The notes: generated by a model not told the origin, from the letters alone. A stretch of DNA of 5,463 nucleotides from an uncultured Arcobacter sp. (GCA_913054415.1 CAJXII010000099.1:1-5463); one strand, 5' to 3'. Shown: positions 1 through 5,463, numbered from the stretch's first letter. Numbers and translations are program-made.

Positions 1-17
1 TATATTTATTAAATGAA

Positions 18-33
18 ATGAATATACATTCAT
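18..33. promoter_or_regulatory. Near-perfect 16-bp palindrome, possible operator
   Basis: ATGAAT and ATTCAT are perfectly complementary 6-base arms around the 4-base centre ATAC. The layout of TGAAT-N4-ATTCA resembles the two half-sites with a 4-base spacer seen in CRP/FNR-family operators, but the half-site sequence is not a canonical FNR or CRP box. It lies about 80 bases upstream of the start of transcription predicted from the -10 box at 95-100. A weaker dyad follows at 43-60 (AATGAC-N6-GTTATT, one mismatch). In DNA this AT-rich, chance dyads occur, so the regulatory role is an inference. Confidence 0.3.
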
Positions 34-61
34 ATTGATATTAATGACTGAATGGTTATTT

Positions 62-100
62 ACTTTTTTTAAGTAGACTTTTATGCTCTTTACGTATAAT
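62..100 (+). promoter_or_regulatory. Predicted sigma-70-type promoter of the hydrogenase operon
   Basis: A perfect TATAAT -10 hexamer lies at 95-100. A seven-T run at 64-70 sits upstream, and no good TTGACA is present at the usual 17-base spacing. T-rich DNA in place of a conserved -35 box is characteristic of Campylobacterota housekeeping promoters. Transcription would start near 106-108, giving a leader of roughly 38 bases before the first gene. No sigma-54 (GG-N10-GC) element was seen. Confidence 0.55.
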
Positions 101-133
101 TCTTCAGAAAGATTTAAATTACAATTTGGGTAA

Positions 134-139
134 AAGGAG
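134..139 (+). promoter_or_regulatory. Ribosome binding site that decides the first gene's start
   Basis: AAGGAG at 134-139 is a strong Shine-Dalgarno sequence. It overlaps the GTG at 139, which makes that codon an unlikely start. The in-frame GTG at 145 has a 5-base spacing. An ATG at 149 has a 9-base spacing but is in another frame, which closes after 19 codons at TAG 206-208. Confidence 0.6.
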
Positions 140-144
140 TGATT

Positions 145-426
145 GTGGATGAAACATGTATACGAATGTATTGTGAATCTGAGGGAAGATGTCATGGAAT
201 TGTTCTAGTTTTTTTTAATGAAGAACAAAAAGAGAGAATATTATCCAAAGCAGATGAATTATCTCATAGGCATAGAATTGTACCTGATATTTCTATCCGT
301 AAAATGGATAATTATGGAGAGGTGTTTGTAGAGTTTTATGATGATTATCATAGAGAGGATGGCTGTTTTTTTGAAGATTTAGTAGAAGCACTTGGTGCAA
401 AATTATGCGATTGTGAGGATTTGTAA
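145..426 (+). CDS. Small acidic cysteine-containing protein of unknown function, first gene of the hydrogenase operon
   Basis: I do not recognise this family. The product is about 93 residues from GTG 145 (95 if GTG 139 were used). It is rich in Asp and Glu and has no signal peptide or membrane segment. Counting from the 139 start, cysteines lie at 7, 12 and 18 near the N-terminus, at 76, and at 90 and 92 in a CDC near the C-terminus. A hydrophobic stretch (IVLVFF, 21-26) is followed by a charged helix-like segment. Third codon positions are overwhelmingly A/T, as in the neighbours, which supports this frame over the one starting at ATG 149. Its stop codon overlaps the next gene's ATG (TAATG), so translation is probably coupled to the hydrogenase subunit. 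Position and coupling suggest an accessory, maturation or regulatory role, but nothing in the sequence identifies one. Confidence 0.7.
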   Translation: MDETCIRMYCESEGRCHGIVLVFFNEEQKERILSKADELSHRHRIVPDISIRKMDNYGEVFVEFYDDYHREDGCFFEDLVEALGAKLCDCEDL

Positions 427-1307
427 TGAGTAAAGTTATTCCTAAAATGTTTAGAATAAATACCGGTAGCTGTAACGGTTGCGATGTTGAATTTGTTGCT
501 ACAGCTTTTGTAGATAAGTTTCAACTTGAAACTTTAGGTATAGAGTTGGTTGATGATGTAAAAGATGCAAATTTATTGGTAATTACAGGTCCTTTAACTG
601 CAAGAAGTGAGTCTTTTTTAAAAAACTCTTTATCAAAAGTAAAAAAACCTTTTGTAGTTGTAGGAATTGGTACTTGTTCGGTAAGTTGCGGAATTTTTAG
701 AGATTCGTATGCTATTAATGGACCACTTGATAAATTTGTTGAAGTAGATGTTAATATAGCAGGTTGCCCTCCCAGACCTCAATCTATTGCCGAAGGTATT
801 GCTAAAGGTGTTAAGGTATTAGAGCAGAAAATGAATGGTGAAGCAACACCAAAAGCAATCGATACTATTTTTAAAGATTTTTCAGCTCCGGATAGTTTTA
901 GAGGAAGAATGTCTCTTAATGAAGAAAACTGCACAGCCTGTAGAACATGTGAGATAGTTTGTCCTTCAAATGCTATTGAAATATCTTCAACGGATGATGG
1001 AAGATTTGTTCATAAAATTTGGCATAATAGTTGTTGTTTTTGTGGAAACTGTGCTTATTTTTGTCCAACTGGTGCAATTTTCTCTACTAACAGCTTTGAT
1101 ACGGCAAAACTTCAAAGTGAAAAATTCAGTGATGTAAATGTAGGGTATATAAATTATAAAGAATGTTCTAATTGTGGAGAGAGTTATATGCCTCCTTCAA
1201 AAGGGCTTTTAAATAAAGCTTATGTTCACAACAATGTATCAAAACTAAATGAGAATATTTGTCCAAAATGTAGAAAAGAAGCTAATTTTAAAAGGATGTA
1301 TGCATGA
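426..1307 (+). CDS. Group 4 [NiFe]-hydrogenase small subunit fused to a 2x[4Fe-4S] ferredoxin (NuoB-NuoI / CooL-CooX type)
   Basis: This 293-residue protein joins two subunits that are usually separate. Residues about 8-135 are a NuoB/CooL/HycG-like small subunit. Likely ligands of the cluster next to the NiFe site are C16 and C19 (SCNGC), C84 (GTC) and C114 (GCPPRP). Residues about 162-220 are a NuoI/CooX/HycF-like ferredoxin with two CxxCxxCxxxCP motifs: C169, C172, C175, C179 and C203, C206, C209, C213. The tail carries two further pairs, C247/C250 and C279/C282, resembling the zinc-ribbon-like end of HycF/HyfH. Together these would carry electrons to the active site in the next-but-one gene's product. 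No membrane segment is visible, so it sits on the cytoplasmic arm. Start ATG 426 overlaps the preceding stop, with GAGG at 415-418 as ribosome binding site. No stop or frameshift separates the two halves. Confidence 0.93.
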   Translation: MSKVIPKMFRINTGSCNGCDVEFVATAFVDKFQLETLGIELVDDVKDANLLVITGPLTARSESFLKNSLSKVKKPFVVVGIGTCSVSCGIFRDSYAINGPLDKFVEVDVNIAGCPPRPQSIAEGIAKGVKVLEQKMNGEATPKAIDTIFKDFSAPDSFRGRMSLNEENCTACRTCEIVCPSNAIEISSTDDGRFVHKIWHNSCCFCGNCAYFCPTGAIFSTNSFDTAKLQSEKFSDVNVGYINYKECSNCGESYMPPSKGLLNKAYVHNNVSKLNENICPKCRKEANFKRMYA

Positions 1308-1804
1308 GAATCGAAGAGTTTAATAATGCGATAAAAAATAAAATATCAGCAGGGTATGAGCTAAAAGAAGAGGAAGATAATTATGGAAATAGCATAGCTT
1401 GGATTGTGCTAAAGCATAAAAAAGATATAGAGCCTATTGCAAATACAATTAAAGCTTACAAAGGTAGATGCATTGTTGTAACAGCATATAAAAATGATAG
1501 TGGTGAACATACGGTTATTTATCATTTTGATGTTGGTGGAACAATTATCAATGTGGAGTTAGAAACAGATGATCAAACAATTATCTCTATAACTCCTATT
1601 CTTCCTAGTGCGAATTGGGCTGAGAGAGAGATAAGAGAGATGTATGATGTTGAACCAGTAGGACATCCTAATAAAGATAGATTATTTTTGGACTATAGTC
1701 TTGTTGCAGGGGTTTTAAACGAGTATATACCTTTGTCTAAAATGCAAATGGGTGTAAGTGAAACAGATATTTTATGGGAAAAAGTAAATAAGGAAGTAAG
1801 ATAA
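1304..1804 (+). CDS. Group 4 hydrogenase NuoC-like subunit (CooU/EchD type; HycE N-terminal domain-like)
   Basis: This 166-residue protein matches the 30-kDa (NuoC) subunit family of complex I and related hydrogenases. The signature is near the C-terminus: ERE at 107-109 followed by a REMYD segment, then GHP at 120-122 and a basic-hydrophobic stretch (KDRLFLDY), corresponding to the complex I 30-kDa motif. The N-terminal half is poorly conserved, as is usual for this family. The subunit carries no cofactor and is structural, packing against the large subunit in the cytoplasmic arm. It is separate here, as in Coo and Ech enzymes, whereas in HycE it is fused to the large subunit. ATG 1304 overlaps the previous stop by four bases (ATGA), and AAGGA at 1292-1296 lies seven bases upstream. 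Confidence 0.9.
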   Translation: MRIEEFNNAIKNKISAGYELKEEEDNYGNSIAWIVLKHKKDIEPIANTIKAYKGRCIVVTAYKNDSGEHTVIYHFDVGGTIINVELETDDQTIISITPILPSANWAEREIREMYDVEPVGHPNKDRLFLDYSLVAGVLNEYIPLSKMQMGVSETDILWEKVNKEVR

Positions 1805-2886
1805 TGAAAGAAAAAATTACTATAGGACCATTTCATCCGGAATTGGAAGAATCAGTATATTTTAAACTTATTGCTGATGAAAACAAGACAGTAACACATG
1901 TAGAAGTCATTAACGGTTTTATCCACAGAGGTATGGAGTCTTTGGTAACTCAAAAGAATTTTATGCAAAATCTTATCTTAACTGAAAGGGTTTGTTCTTT
2001 ATGTTCAAACAATCACCCTTTTGCTTATGCTTTAGCTGTAGAAAAAATCTCAGGAATAAAAATATCTCCAAGAGCTGAAGCATTAAGAGTTGTTGCAGAT
2101 GAAGTAAAAAGAGTGGCTTCAAATTTGTTTAACCTTGCTATGTTGGCACATTTAGCTCATCATCATGAACTAATGAAAGATACGATGAATACCAGAGAAT
2201 ATATGCAAGATTTAAAAGAGATAATCTGGGGTAATAGAATGGATATGAGTGCAAATCAGCTAACAGGAGTTAAGTATGATTTGAATGAGGAGAAGATCAA
2301 ACTTATTCTAGAGAAGATTGCACTTGTAGAGCCAAAAGCAAAAGAGCTTCAAAATAGATTTGAAAATGATGAAATCATAAGAGCTAAAACAGTTGGAGTT
2401 GGTATATTGCCATATGAAGATGCTTTAGAGCTAGGAGTAACAGGACCAGTTGCTAGAGGAAGTGGTGTAAATAATGATGTAAGGATTGTAGCACCTTATT
2501 CGCTTTATGGTGAGCTTAAGCCAAAGGCTACTTTAAGAGATGGTTGTGATGTTCACTCAAGAGCTATGGCTAGATTTGGAGACATTGTTGAAGCTATTAG
2601 AATGATAAAAGAGGTTGTGGTAAATCTTCCAGAAGGTGATACTTATGTAGAAAAAAGACCACATATTCCAGCTGGAGAGGCTGTTGTTAGAGTTGAGGCA
2701 CCAAGAGGGGAGCTTATATATTATCTCAAAACAAATGGATCGCAAAAACCAGAAAGAATGAAATGGAAAGTTCCTACTTTTACAAATTGGGAAGCTTTGA
2801 AAGTGATGATCTTGGGTGATAAAGTTGATAATGTAACTATGATACTCAATAGTATTGACCCTTGTATATCTTGTACGGAAAGATAG
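1804..2886 (+). CDS. Group 4 [NiFe]-hydrogenase large (catalytic) subunit, CooH/EchE/NuoD-like
   Basis: This 360-residue protein is the catalytic subunit that reduces protons or oxidises H2 at a NiFe centre. All four nickel-binding cysteines are present: C64 and C67 in the N-terminal motif (ERVCSLCSNNH) and C354 and C357 in the C-terminal motif (DPCISCTER). It is therefore a hydrogenase and not a complex I NuoD, which has lost these cysteines. The segment with PRGEL (about 290-305) is a conserved landmark of the NuoD/HycE superfamily. R360, which directly follows the last motif, is the final residue. There is no C-terminal extension, so the protease-dependent maturation step used for HycE should not be needed. 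From memory, CooH of Rhodospirillum rubrum is described in the same way. ATG 1804 overlaps the previous stop (TAATG), with AAGGA at 1790-1794. Confidence 0.95.
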   Translation: MKEKITIGPFHPELEESVYFKLIADENKTVTHVEVINGFIHRGMESLVTQKNFMQNLILTERVCSLCSNNHPFAYALAVEKISGIKISPRAEALRVVADEVKRVASNLFNLAMLAHLAHHHELMKDTMNTREYMQDLKEIIWGNRMDMSANQLTGVKYDLNEEKIKLILEKIALVEPKAKELQNRFENDEIIRAKTVGVGILPYEDALELGVTGPVARGSGVNNDVRIVAPYSLYGELKPKATLRDGCDVHSRAMARFGDIVEAIRMIKEVVVNLPEGDTYVEKRPHIPAGEAVVRVEAPRGELIYYLKTNGSQKPERMKWKVPTFTNWEALKVMILGDKVDNVTMILNSIDPCISCTER

Positions 2887-2895
2887 GAGAAGTTA

Positions 2896-3402
2896 ATGAG
2901 AAATAATAGATTTATATATGCAGACCCTAACAAGTGTATAGGCTGTATCAATTGTGAATTGGCTTGTTCTGCAAGTCATATGGGATTGGATATCGATACT
3001 GTTTATGAAATGGCACTAAATGGTGAGATAATAGCACCTTCAAGAAATAAGGTAATTAAAGTAGACGGCAAAACAGCACCTATGCAGTGTATGCAATGCC
3101 TTGATGCCCCTTGTCTTGAGGCCTGTCCTGTAGATATCATTAAATTTGAAGATGGTTATGTTAAATATTATGAAGATGATTGTATAGGTTGTCAAAGCTG
3201 TGATATGGTCTGTCCTTATGGTGCTGTAGTAATGGCAGTAAATACAAAACCGGATGCTCCTATAAGTCAAATGGTAGCACTTACTTGTGATTTGTGTGGC
3301 GGAGAGAATGGAAAGCAGGCTTGTATCAATATTTGTCCAACTGATGCTATAAGGTTGATTGATTATGAGCAATTTAAACAAATTCAGACTATGAAAAGCT
3401 AA
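2896..3402 (+). CDS. Four-cluster [4Fe-4S] ferredoxin, HydN/CooF/HycB type
   Basis: The 168-residue protein has sixteen cysteines arranged as four [4Fe-4S] sites of the HydN/CooF/HycB/DmsB electron-transfer family. The groups are C14, C17, C20, C24; C65, C68, C73, C77; C96, C99, C102, C106; and C131, C134, C143, C147. It has no signal peptide, so it acts in the cytoplasm. HycB links formate dehydrogenase to its hydrogenase and CooF links CO dehydrogenase to its hydrogenase. By analogy this protein should pass electrons between the hydrogenase arm and an oxidoreductase, and the only candidate in the window is the GltD-like protein two genes downstream. It starts nine bases after the large subunit's stop, and a TAGGAG ribosome binding site overlaps that stop codon. 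The substrate-side partner is not proven by sequence. Confidence 0.93.
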   Translation: MRNNRFIYADPNKCIGCINCELACSASHMGLDIDTVYEMALNGEIIAPSRNKVIKVDGKTAPMQCMQCLDAPCLEACPVDIIKFEDGYVKYYEDDCIGCQSCDMVCPYGAVVMAVNTKPDAPISQMVALTCDLCGGENGKQACINICPTDAIRLIDYEQFKQIQTMKS

Positions 3403-3407
3403 TCAAG

Positions 3408-3743
3408 ATGCATGAATATACTATAGTTCAATCGATGCTTGATATTTGCGAAAAACATTCCAAAGGTAAGCAGGTTGATAAAGTAGTTGTTAAAATTGGA
3501 AAGATGAGCGGAATTGAGCCACATTTTTTACAAGAGAGTTTTAATGTATTTAAAGAAGGAACTGCTTGTCAGGATGCAACAATGCAGATGCAATTGATTG
3601 ATATAACGATCGCTTGTAAAGATTGCGGAAAAGAAGCTATCGTTGATAATTTTAACTTTTTTTGTCCTTATTGCCAAGGTGGAAATACCGAAGTTCTAAC
3701 TGGACAAGAGATGCATATAGACTATATAGAATTGAAGGAATAA
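3408..3743 (+). CDS. hypA: Hydrogenase nickel incorporation protein HypA
   Basis: The 111-residue length is typical of HypA. It begins with MHE, in which H2 is the family's nickel ligand. Two CxxC pairs (C70/C73 and C86/C89, the latter as FFCPYC) form the structural zinc site. HypA works with HypB to deliver nickel to the hydrogenase large subunit. The ATG at 3408 is chosen because it gives the required His at position 2. Its ribosome binding site is weak, with only AAG directly before the ATG, so translation is probably coupled to the ferredoxin gene, which ends five bases earlier. No hypB, C, D, E or F lies in the window, so the other maturation genes must be elsewhere. Its place between two electron-transfer genes suggests it is dedicated to this hydrogenase. 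Confidence 0.96.
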   Translation: MHEYTIVQSMLDICEKHSKGKQVDKVVVKIGKMSGIEPHFLQESFNVFKEGTACQDATMQMQLIDITIACKDCGKEAIVDNFNFFCPYCQGGNTEVLTGQEMHIDYIELKE

Positions 3744-3747
3744 AAAA

Positions 3748-5172
3748 ATGAATAGAAAAAAACAGTATCTAAAAATAAAAAAAGAGACACCTAGGAAAAG
3801 AGAAGCTGAACAAAGGGTGGTAGATTTTTACCCGACTTACCACCTTTTTAGCAAAGATGAAGCAGATACACAATCACTAAGATGTATCAAATGCCCTGTT
3901 GACTTGTTAAAAGGTATGAATAGTGAGTTTAGTTTTTGTAGAACTGGTTGTCCGCTGGAAAATAAAATTCCAATCTGGATAGAAAAAGTAAAAAATGGAG
4001 ACATTAAAGGGGCATTTAAAGCAAGCAATGAGATTTCTCCTTTTCCTGAAATATTAGGAATGGTATGTCCTCATGATGTGCTTTGTCAAGGTGGTTGCAC
4101 TATAGCAAAAACAGAAAGCGGAAGTGTATCTATTGGAGCCATTGAGGTTTATTTAAACGAACAGGCTTTTAAAATGGGGCTTAAACCAGATTATGGAGAA
4201 AATTTAGATAAAATCGGAAAAAGAGTTGCCGTAATTGGAAGTGGACCTGCCAGTATGAGCTGTGCTACTTTTTTGCTAAGAGGTGGTGTTGAAGTAGATA
4301 TGTTTGAAAAATCTGATAGACCTGGAGGGCTTCTTACTTACGGTATTCCAAACTTTAAAATCAAAAAAGATGTAATTCTAAGACGATTTAATTGGATGCA
4401 AGAAGCAGGCATGAATCTTCATCTAAATAGTAATATAAAATCTCCAGAGCAATTTAAAAGAATGATGGATGAGTATGATGCTATTTTTGTTGGCATTGGA
4501 GCACCAAGTAGCAGAGGTGCTAGAATAAAAAATGAAGATGCTCATGGAGTACATTATGTTATGGATATTTTAAGACATGCTCAAAAAATGGTATTTGAAG
4601 ATTTTTATGAAAATATTTTAGAAAATAAAAATGTTATAGTAATTGGTGGTGGAGATTCCGCTATGGATGCTGTTAGAACATCTGTAAGAATGAAAGCAAA
4701 ATCGGTTAGATGTGTTTATAGAAGAGATGAAGCGAATATGCCAGGAAGTAAAAAAGAGGTAATCAATGCCAAAGAAGAGGGTGTTGTTTTTGAATTTAAT
4801 ACTGCTCCTAAAGAGGTTATGATTGATAAAGGTCGACATGTAAAAGGACTGATTTGTCAAAGAACTAAATTGGGTGAAGCTGATGAAAGCGGAAGAAGAA
4901 AACTTGAAATTATAGAAGATAGTGATTTTTCATTAGATTGTGATGTTATTATTCTAGCACTCGGTTTTGATAACCTTGAACTTCCTTGGTATGATGATGC
5001 ACAAATAAATACTGGAAAGTGGGGAGATATTATAGTAGATGAAGAAAAAAGAACTTCAAATGCAAGAATATATGCTGGTGGTGATGCTGTTAGAGGAGCA
5101 GATCTTGCAGTAACAGCAGCCGCAGATGGTAGAAAAGCAGCACTTGCGATATTAAAAGATTTTAATAGATAA
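3748..5172 (+). CDS. GltD-like FAD/NADPH iron-sulfur oxidoreductase (glutamate synthase small-subunit family)
   Basis: The 474-residue protein aligns end to end with the GltD/NfnB/AegA C-terminal family. An N-terminal iron-sulfur domain carries C46, C49, C64, C68 and then C107, C113, C117. E101, in the conserved FPE, may be an extra cluster ligand as described for NfnB. An FAD-binding motif follows (GSGPAS, 164-169; then GGLLTYGIP). The NAD(P)H motif is GGGDSAMD (300-307), and R325/R326 before MPGS suggest NADPH. The C-terminal FAD motif is AGGD (443-446). No glutamate synthase large subunit (gltB) is adjacent, so a role in glutamate synthesis is unlikely. Exchange of electrons between NADPH and the nearby ferredoxin fits better. 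The loop between C49 and C64 is about ten residues longer than in E. coli GltD. GAAGGAA at 3734-3740 gives seven-base spacing to ATG 3748. Confidence 0.9.
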   Translation: MNRKKQYLKIKKETPRKREAEQRVVDFYPTYHLFSKDEADTQSLRCIKCPVDLLKGMNSEFSFCRTGCPLENKIPIWIEKVKNGDIKGAFKASNEISPFPEILGMVCPHDVLCQGGCTIAKTESGSVSIGAIEVYLNEQAFKMGLKPDYGENLDKIGKRVAVIGSGPASMSCATFLLRGGVEVDMFEKSDRPGGLLTYGIPNFKIKKDVILRRFNWMQEAGMNLHLNSNIKSPEQFKRMMDEYDAIFVGIGAPSSRGARIKNEDAHGVHYVMDILRHAQKMVFEDFYENILENKNVIVIGGGDSAMDAVRTSVRMKAKSVRCVYRRDEANMPGSKKEVINAKEEGVVFEFNTAPKEVMIDKGRHVKGLICQRTKLGEADESGRRKLEIIEDSDFSLDCDVIILALGFDNLELPWYDDAQINTGKWGDIIVDEEKRTSNARIYAGGDAVRGADLAVTAAADGRKAALAILKDFNR

Positions 5173-5175
5173 AAG

Positions 5176-5209
5176 AAAAAGGTTAAAGTGTATATGCTTT
5201 AACCTTTTT
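5176..5209. terminator. Bidirectional intrinsic terminator between convergent genes
   Basis: GGTTAAAG (5181-5188) pairs perfectly with CTTTAACC (5197-5204) around the 8-base loop TGTATATG. Five A residues before it and six T residues after it extend the stem and supply a U-tract for the plus strand. On the minus strand, the A-rich run 5171-5180 supplies the corresponding U-rich tail. It therefore ends both the hydrogenase operon, whose last stop is at 5170-5172, and the convergent kinase gene, whose stop codon lies in its right edge. Confidence 0.9.
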
Positions 5210-5463
5210 TACAAACTAATTTTACTTACAACAAAAACACTTTCATTATAAATTTCAAATTTCAAATTATTTATTTGTGATAATTTTTTAACAATATAAA
5301 GCCCAACTCCAAAACCACCTTCATTTTTATTTTCTCTATAAAATTTATTGGTAATTTTATTTAAGTTTTTAATATGACCTTTGTTTTTAATTATTAAACT
5401 TTTATCATATAAACAAATATAAATAGTTTCATTCTTTGGTGTGTATTTAATGCTATTTATTAA
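5209..5463 (-). CDS. Sensor histidine kinase, C-terminal ATP-binding domain (partial, 5' end outside window)
   Basis: Translated from the window edge, the minus strand stays open for 84 codons to the TAA at 5211-5209. The visible part is the end of a HATPase_c domain. LINSIKYTP (1-9) is the end of the N box, and GGFGVGLYIVKKL (49-61) is the G2 box with the usual helix after it. The G1 region reads KNKGHI (26-31) in place of DxGxG and lacks the aspartate, a variation I associate with some Campylobacterota kinases. About 25 residues after G2 form the usual last strands, so the C-terminus looks complete. Sensor and dimerisation domains and any response regulator lie beyond 5463. It is convergent with the hydrogenase operon, and no regulatory link to it can be shown from sequence. 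Confidence 0.85.
   Translation of the reverse strand, partial: LINSIKYTPKNETIYICLYDKSLIIKNKGHIKNLNKITNKFYRENKNEGGFGVGLYIVKKLSQINNLKFEIYNESVFVVSKISL

Noticed and set aside
1..33. Minus-strand frame open from an ATG at 33-31 to the window's left edge, possibly a divergent gene.
   Set aside because: Only 11 codons are visible, there is no ribosome binding site before it, and the composition is that of AT-rich spacer.
149..208. An ATG at 149, well spaced from AAGGAG, opens a 19-codon frame that ends just before an eight-T run (209-216). This suggested a frameshifted start of the first gene or slippage-based phase variation.
   Set aside because: Third positions of this frame are about 44% G/C, unlike every gene here, while the frame from GTG 145 is strongly A/T at third positions and runs unbroken into the clearly coding part. 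A short leader peptide cannot be excluded.
1804..2886. Possible NADH-quinone oxidoreductase (complex I) NuoB-C-D genes.
   Set aside because: The NuoD-like protein keeps both CxxC nickel motifs (C64/C67, C354/C357), which complex I has lost. An adjacent hypA also points to a nickel enzyme.
2557..3381. Minus-strand open frames opposite the large subunit and ferredoxin genes.
   Set aside because: They are shadows of the coding strand. They have no ribosome binding sites, and the proteins are rich in Ser, Ile, Asn and Tyr without domains.
2896..3402. CO dehydrogenase or formate hydrogenlyase system, because the ferredoxin resembles CooF and HycB.
   Set aside because: No CooS or formate dehydrogenase gene is present in the window, so neither substrate can be claimed.
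3748..5172. True glutamate synthase small subunit.
   Set aside because: There is no gltB next to it, and it sits in a hydrogenase operon with a HydN-like ferredoxin. The family match is real but the glutamate role is not supported.
1..5463. Search for CRISPR arrays, tRNA or rRNA genes, insertion sequences and attachment sites.
   Set aside because: No direct repeats with regular spacers, cloverleaf signatures, transposase genes or terminal inverted repeats were seen.

Overview
The window is AT-rich DNA with very low third-position GC. Its genes are tightly packed and several overlap by 1-4 bases. The codon usage, the T-rich promoter without a clear -35 box and the style of the partial histidine kinase suggest a Campylobacterota (epsilonproteobacterial) genome of the Arcobacter/Sulfurospirillum/Sulfurimonas kind. 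This placement is inferred from style, not from a marker gene.

Layout: bases 1-138 are non-coding. They hold a likely promoter (TATAAT at 95-100) and a 16-bp near-palindrome at 18-33. Seven plus-strand genes follow as one apparent operon (145-5172): a small unrecognised cysteine-containing protein; a fused NuoB-like plus NuoI-like hydrogenase subunit; a NuoC-like subunit; a group 4 [NiFe]-hydrogenase large subunit; a four-cluster HydN/CooF/HycB-type ferredoxin; the nickel chaperone HypA; and a GltD-like FAD/NADPH iron-sulfur oxidoreductase. A strong bidirectional terminator (5176-5209) closes the operon. A convergent minus-strand histidine kinase, of which only the last 84 residues are present, ends inside that terminator.

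How the genes fit together: the three NuoB/I-, C- and D-like proteins form the peripheral (catalytic) arm of an energy-converting group 4 hydrogenase related to the Coo, Ech and Hyc/Hyf families. All four nickel-binding cysteines are present. The large subunit ends exactly at its last metal-binding motif, so it should need no C-terminal protease. The ferredoxin and GltD-like protein match the two halves of the E. coli fusion proteins AegA and UacF. They probably form an electron-transfer module linking NAD(P)H with the hydrogenase. HypA supplies nickel. No membrane-arm subunit (NuoH- or NuoL-like), CO dehydrogenase or formate dehydrogenase is present in the window, so the partner that completes the system must lie outside it or be absent.
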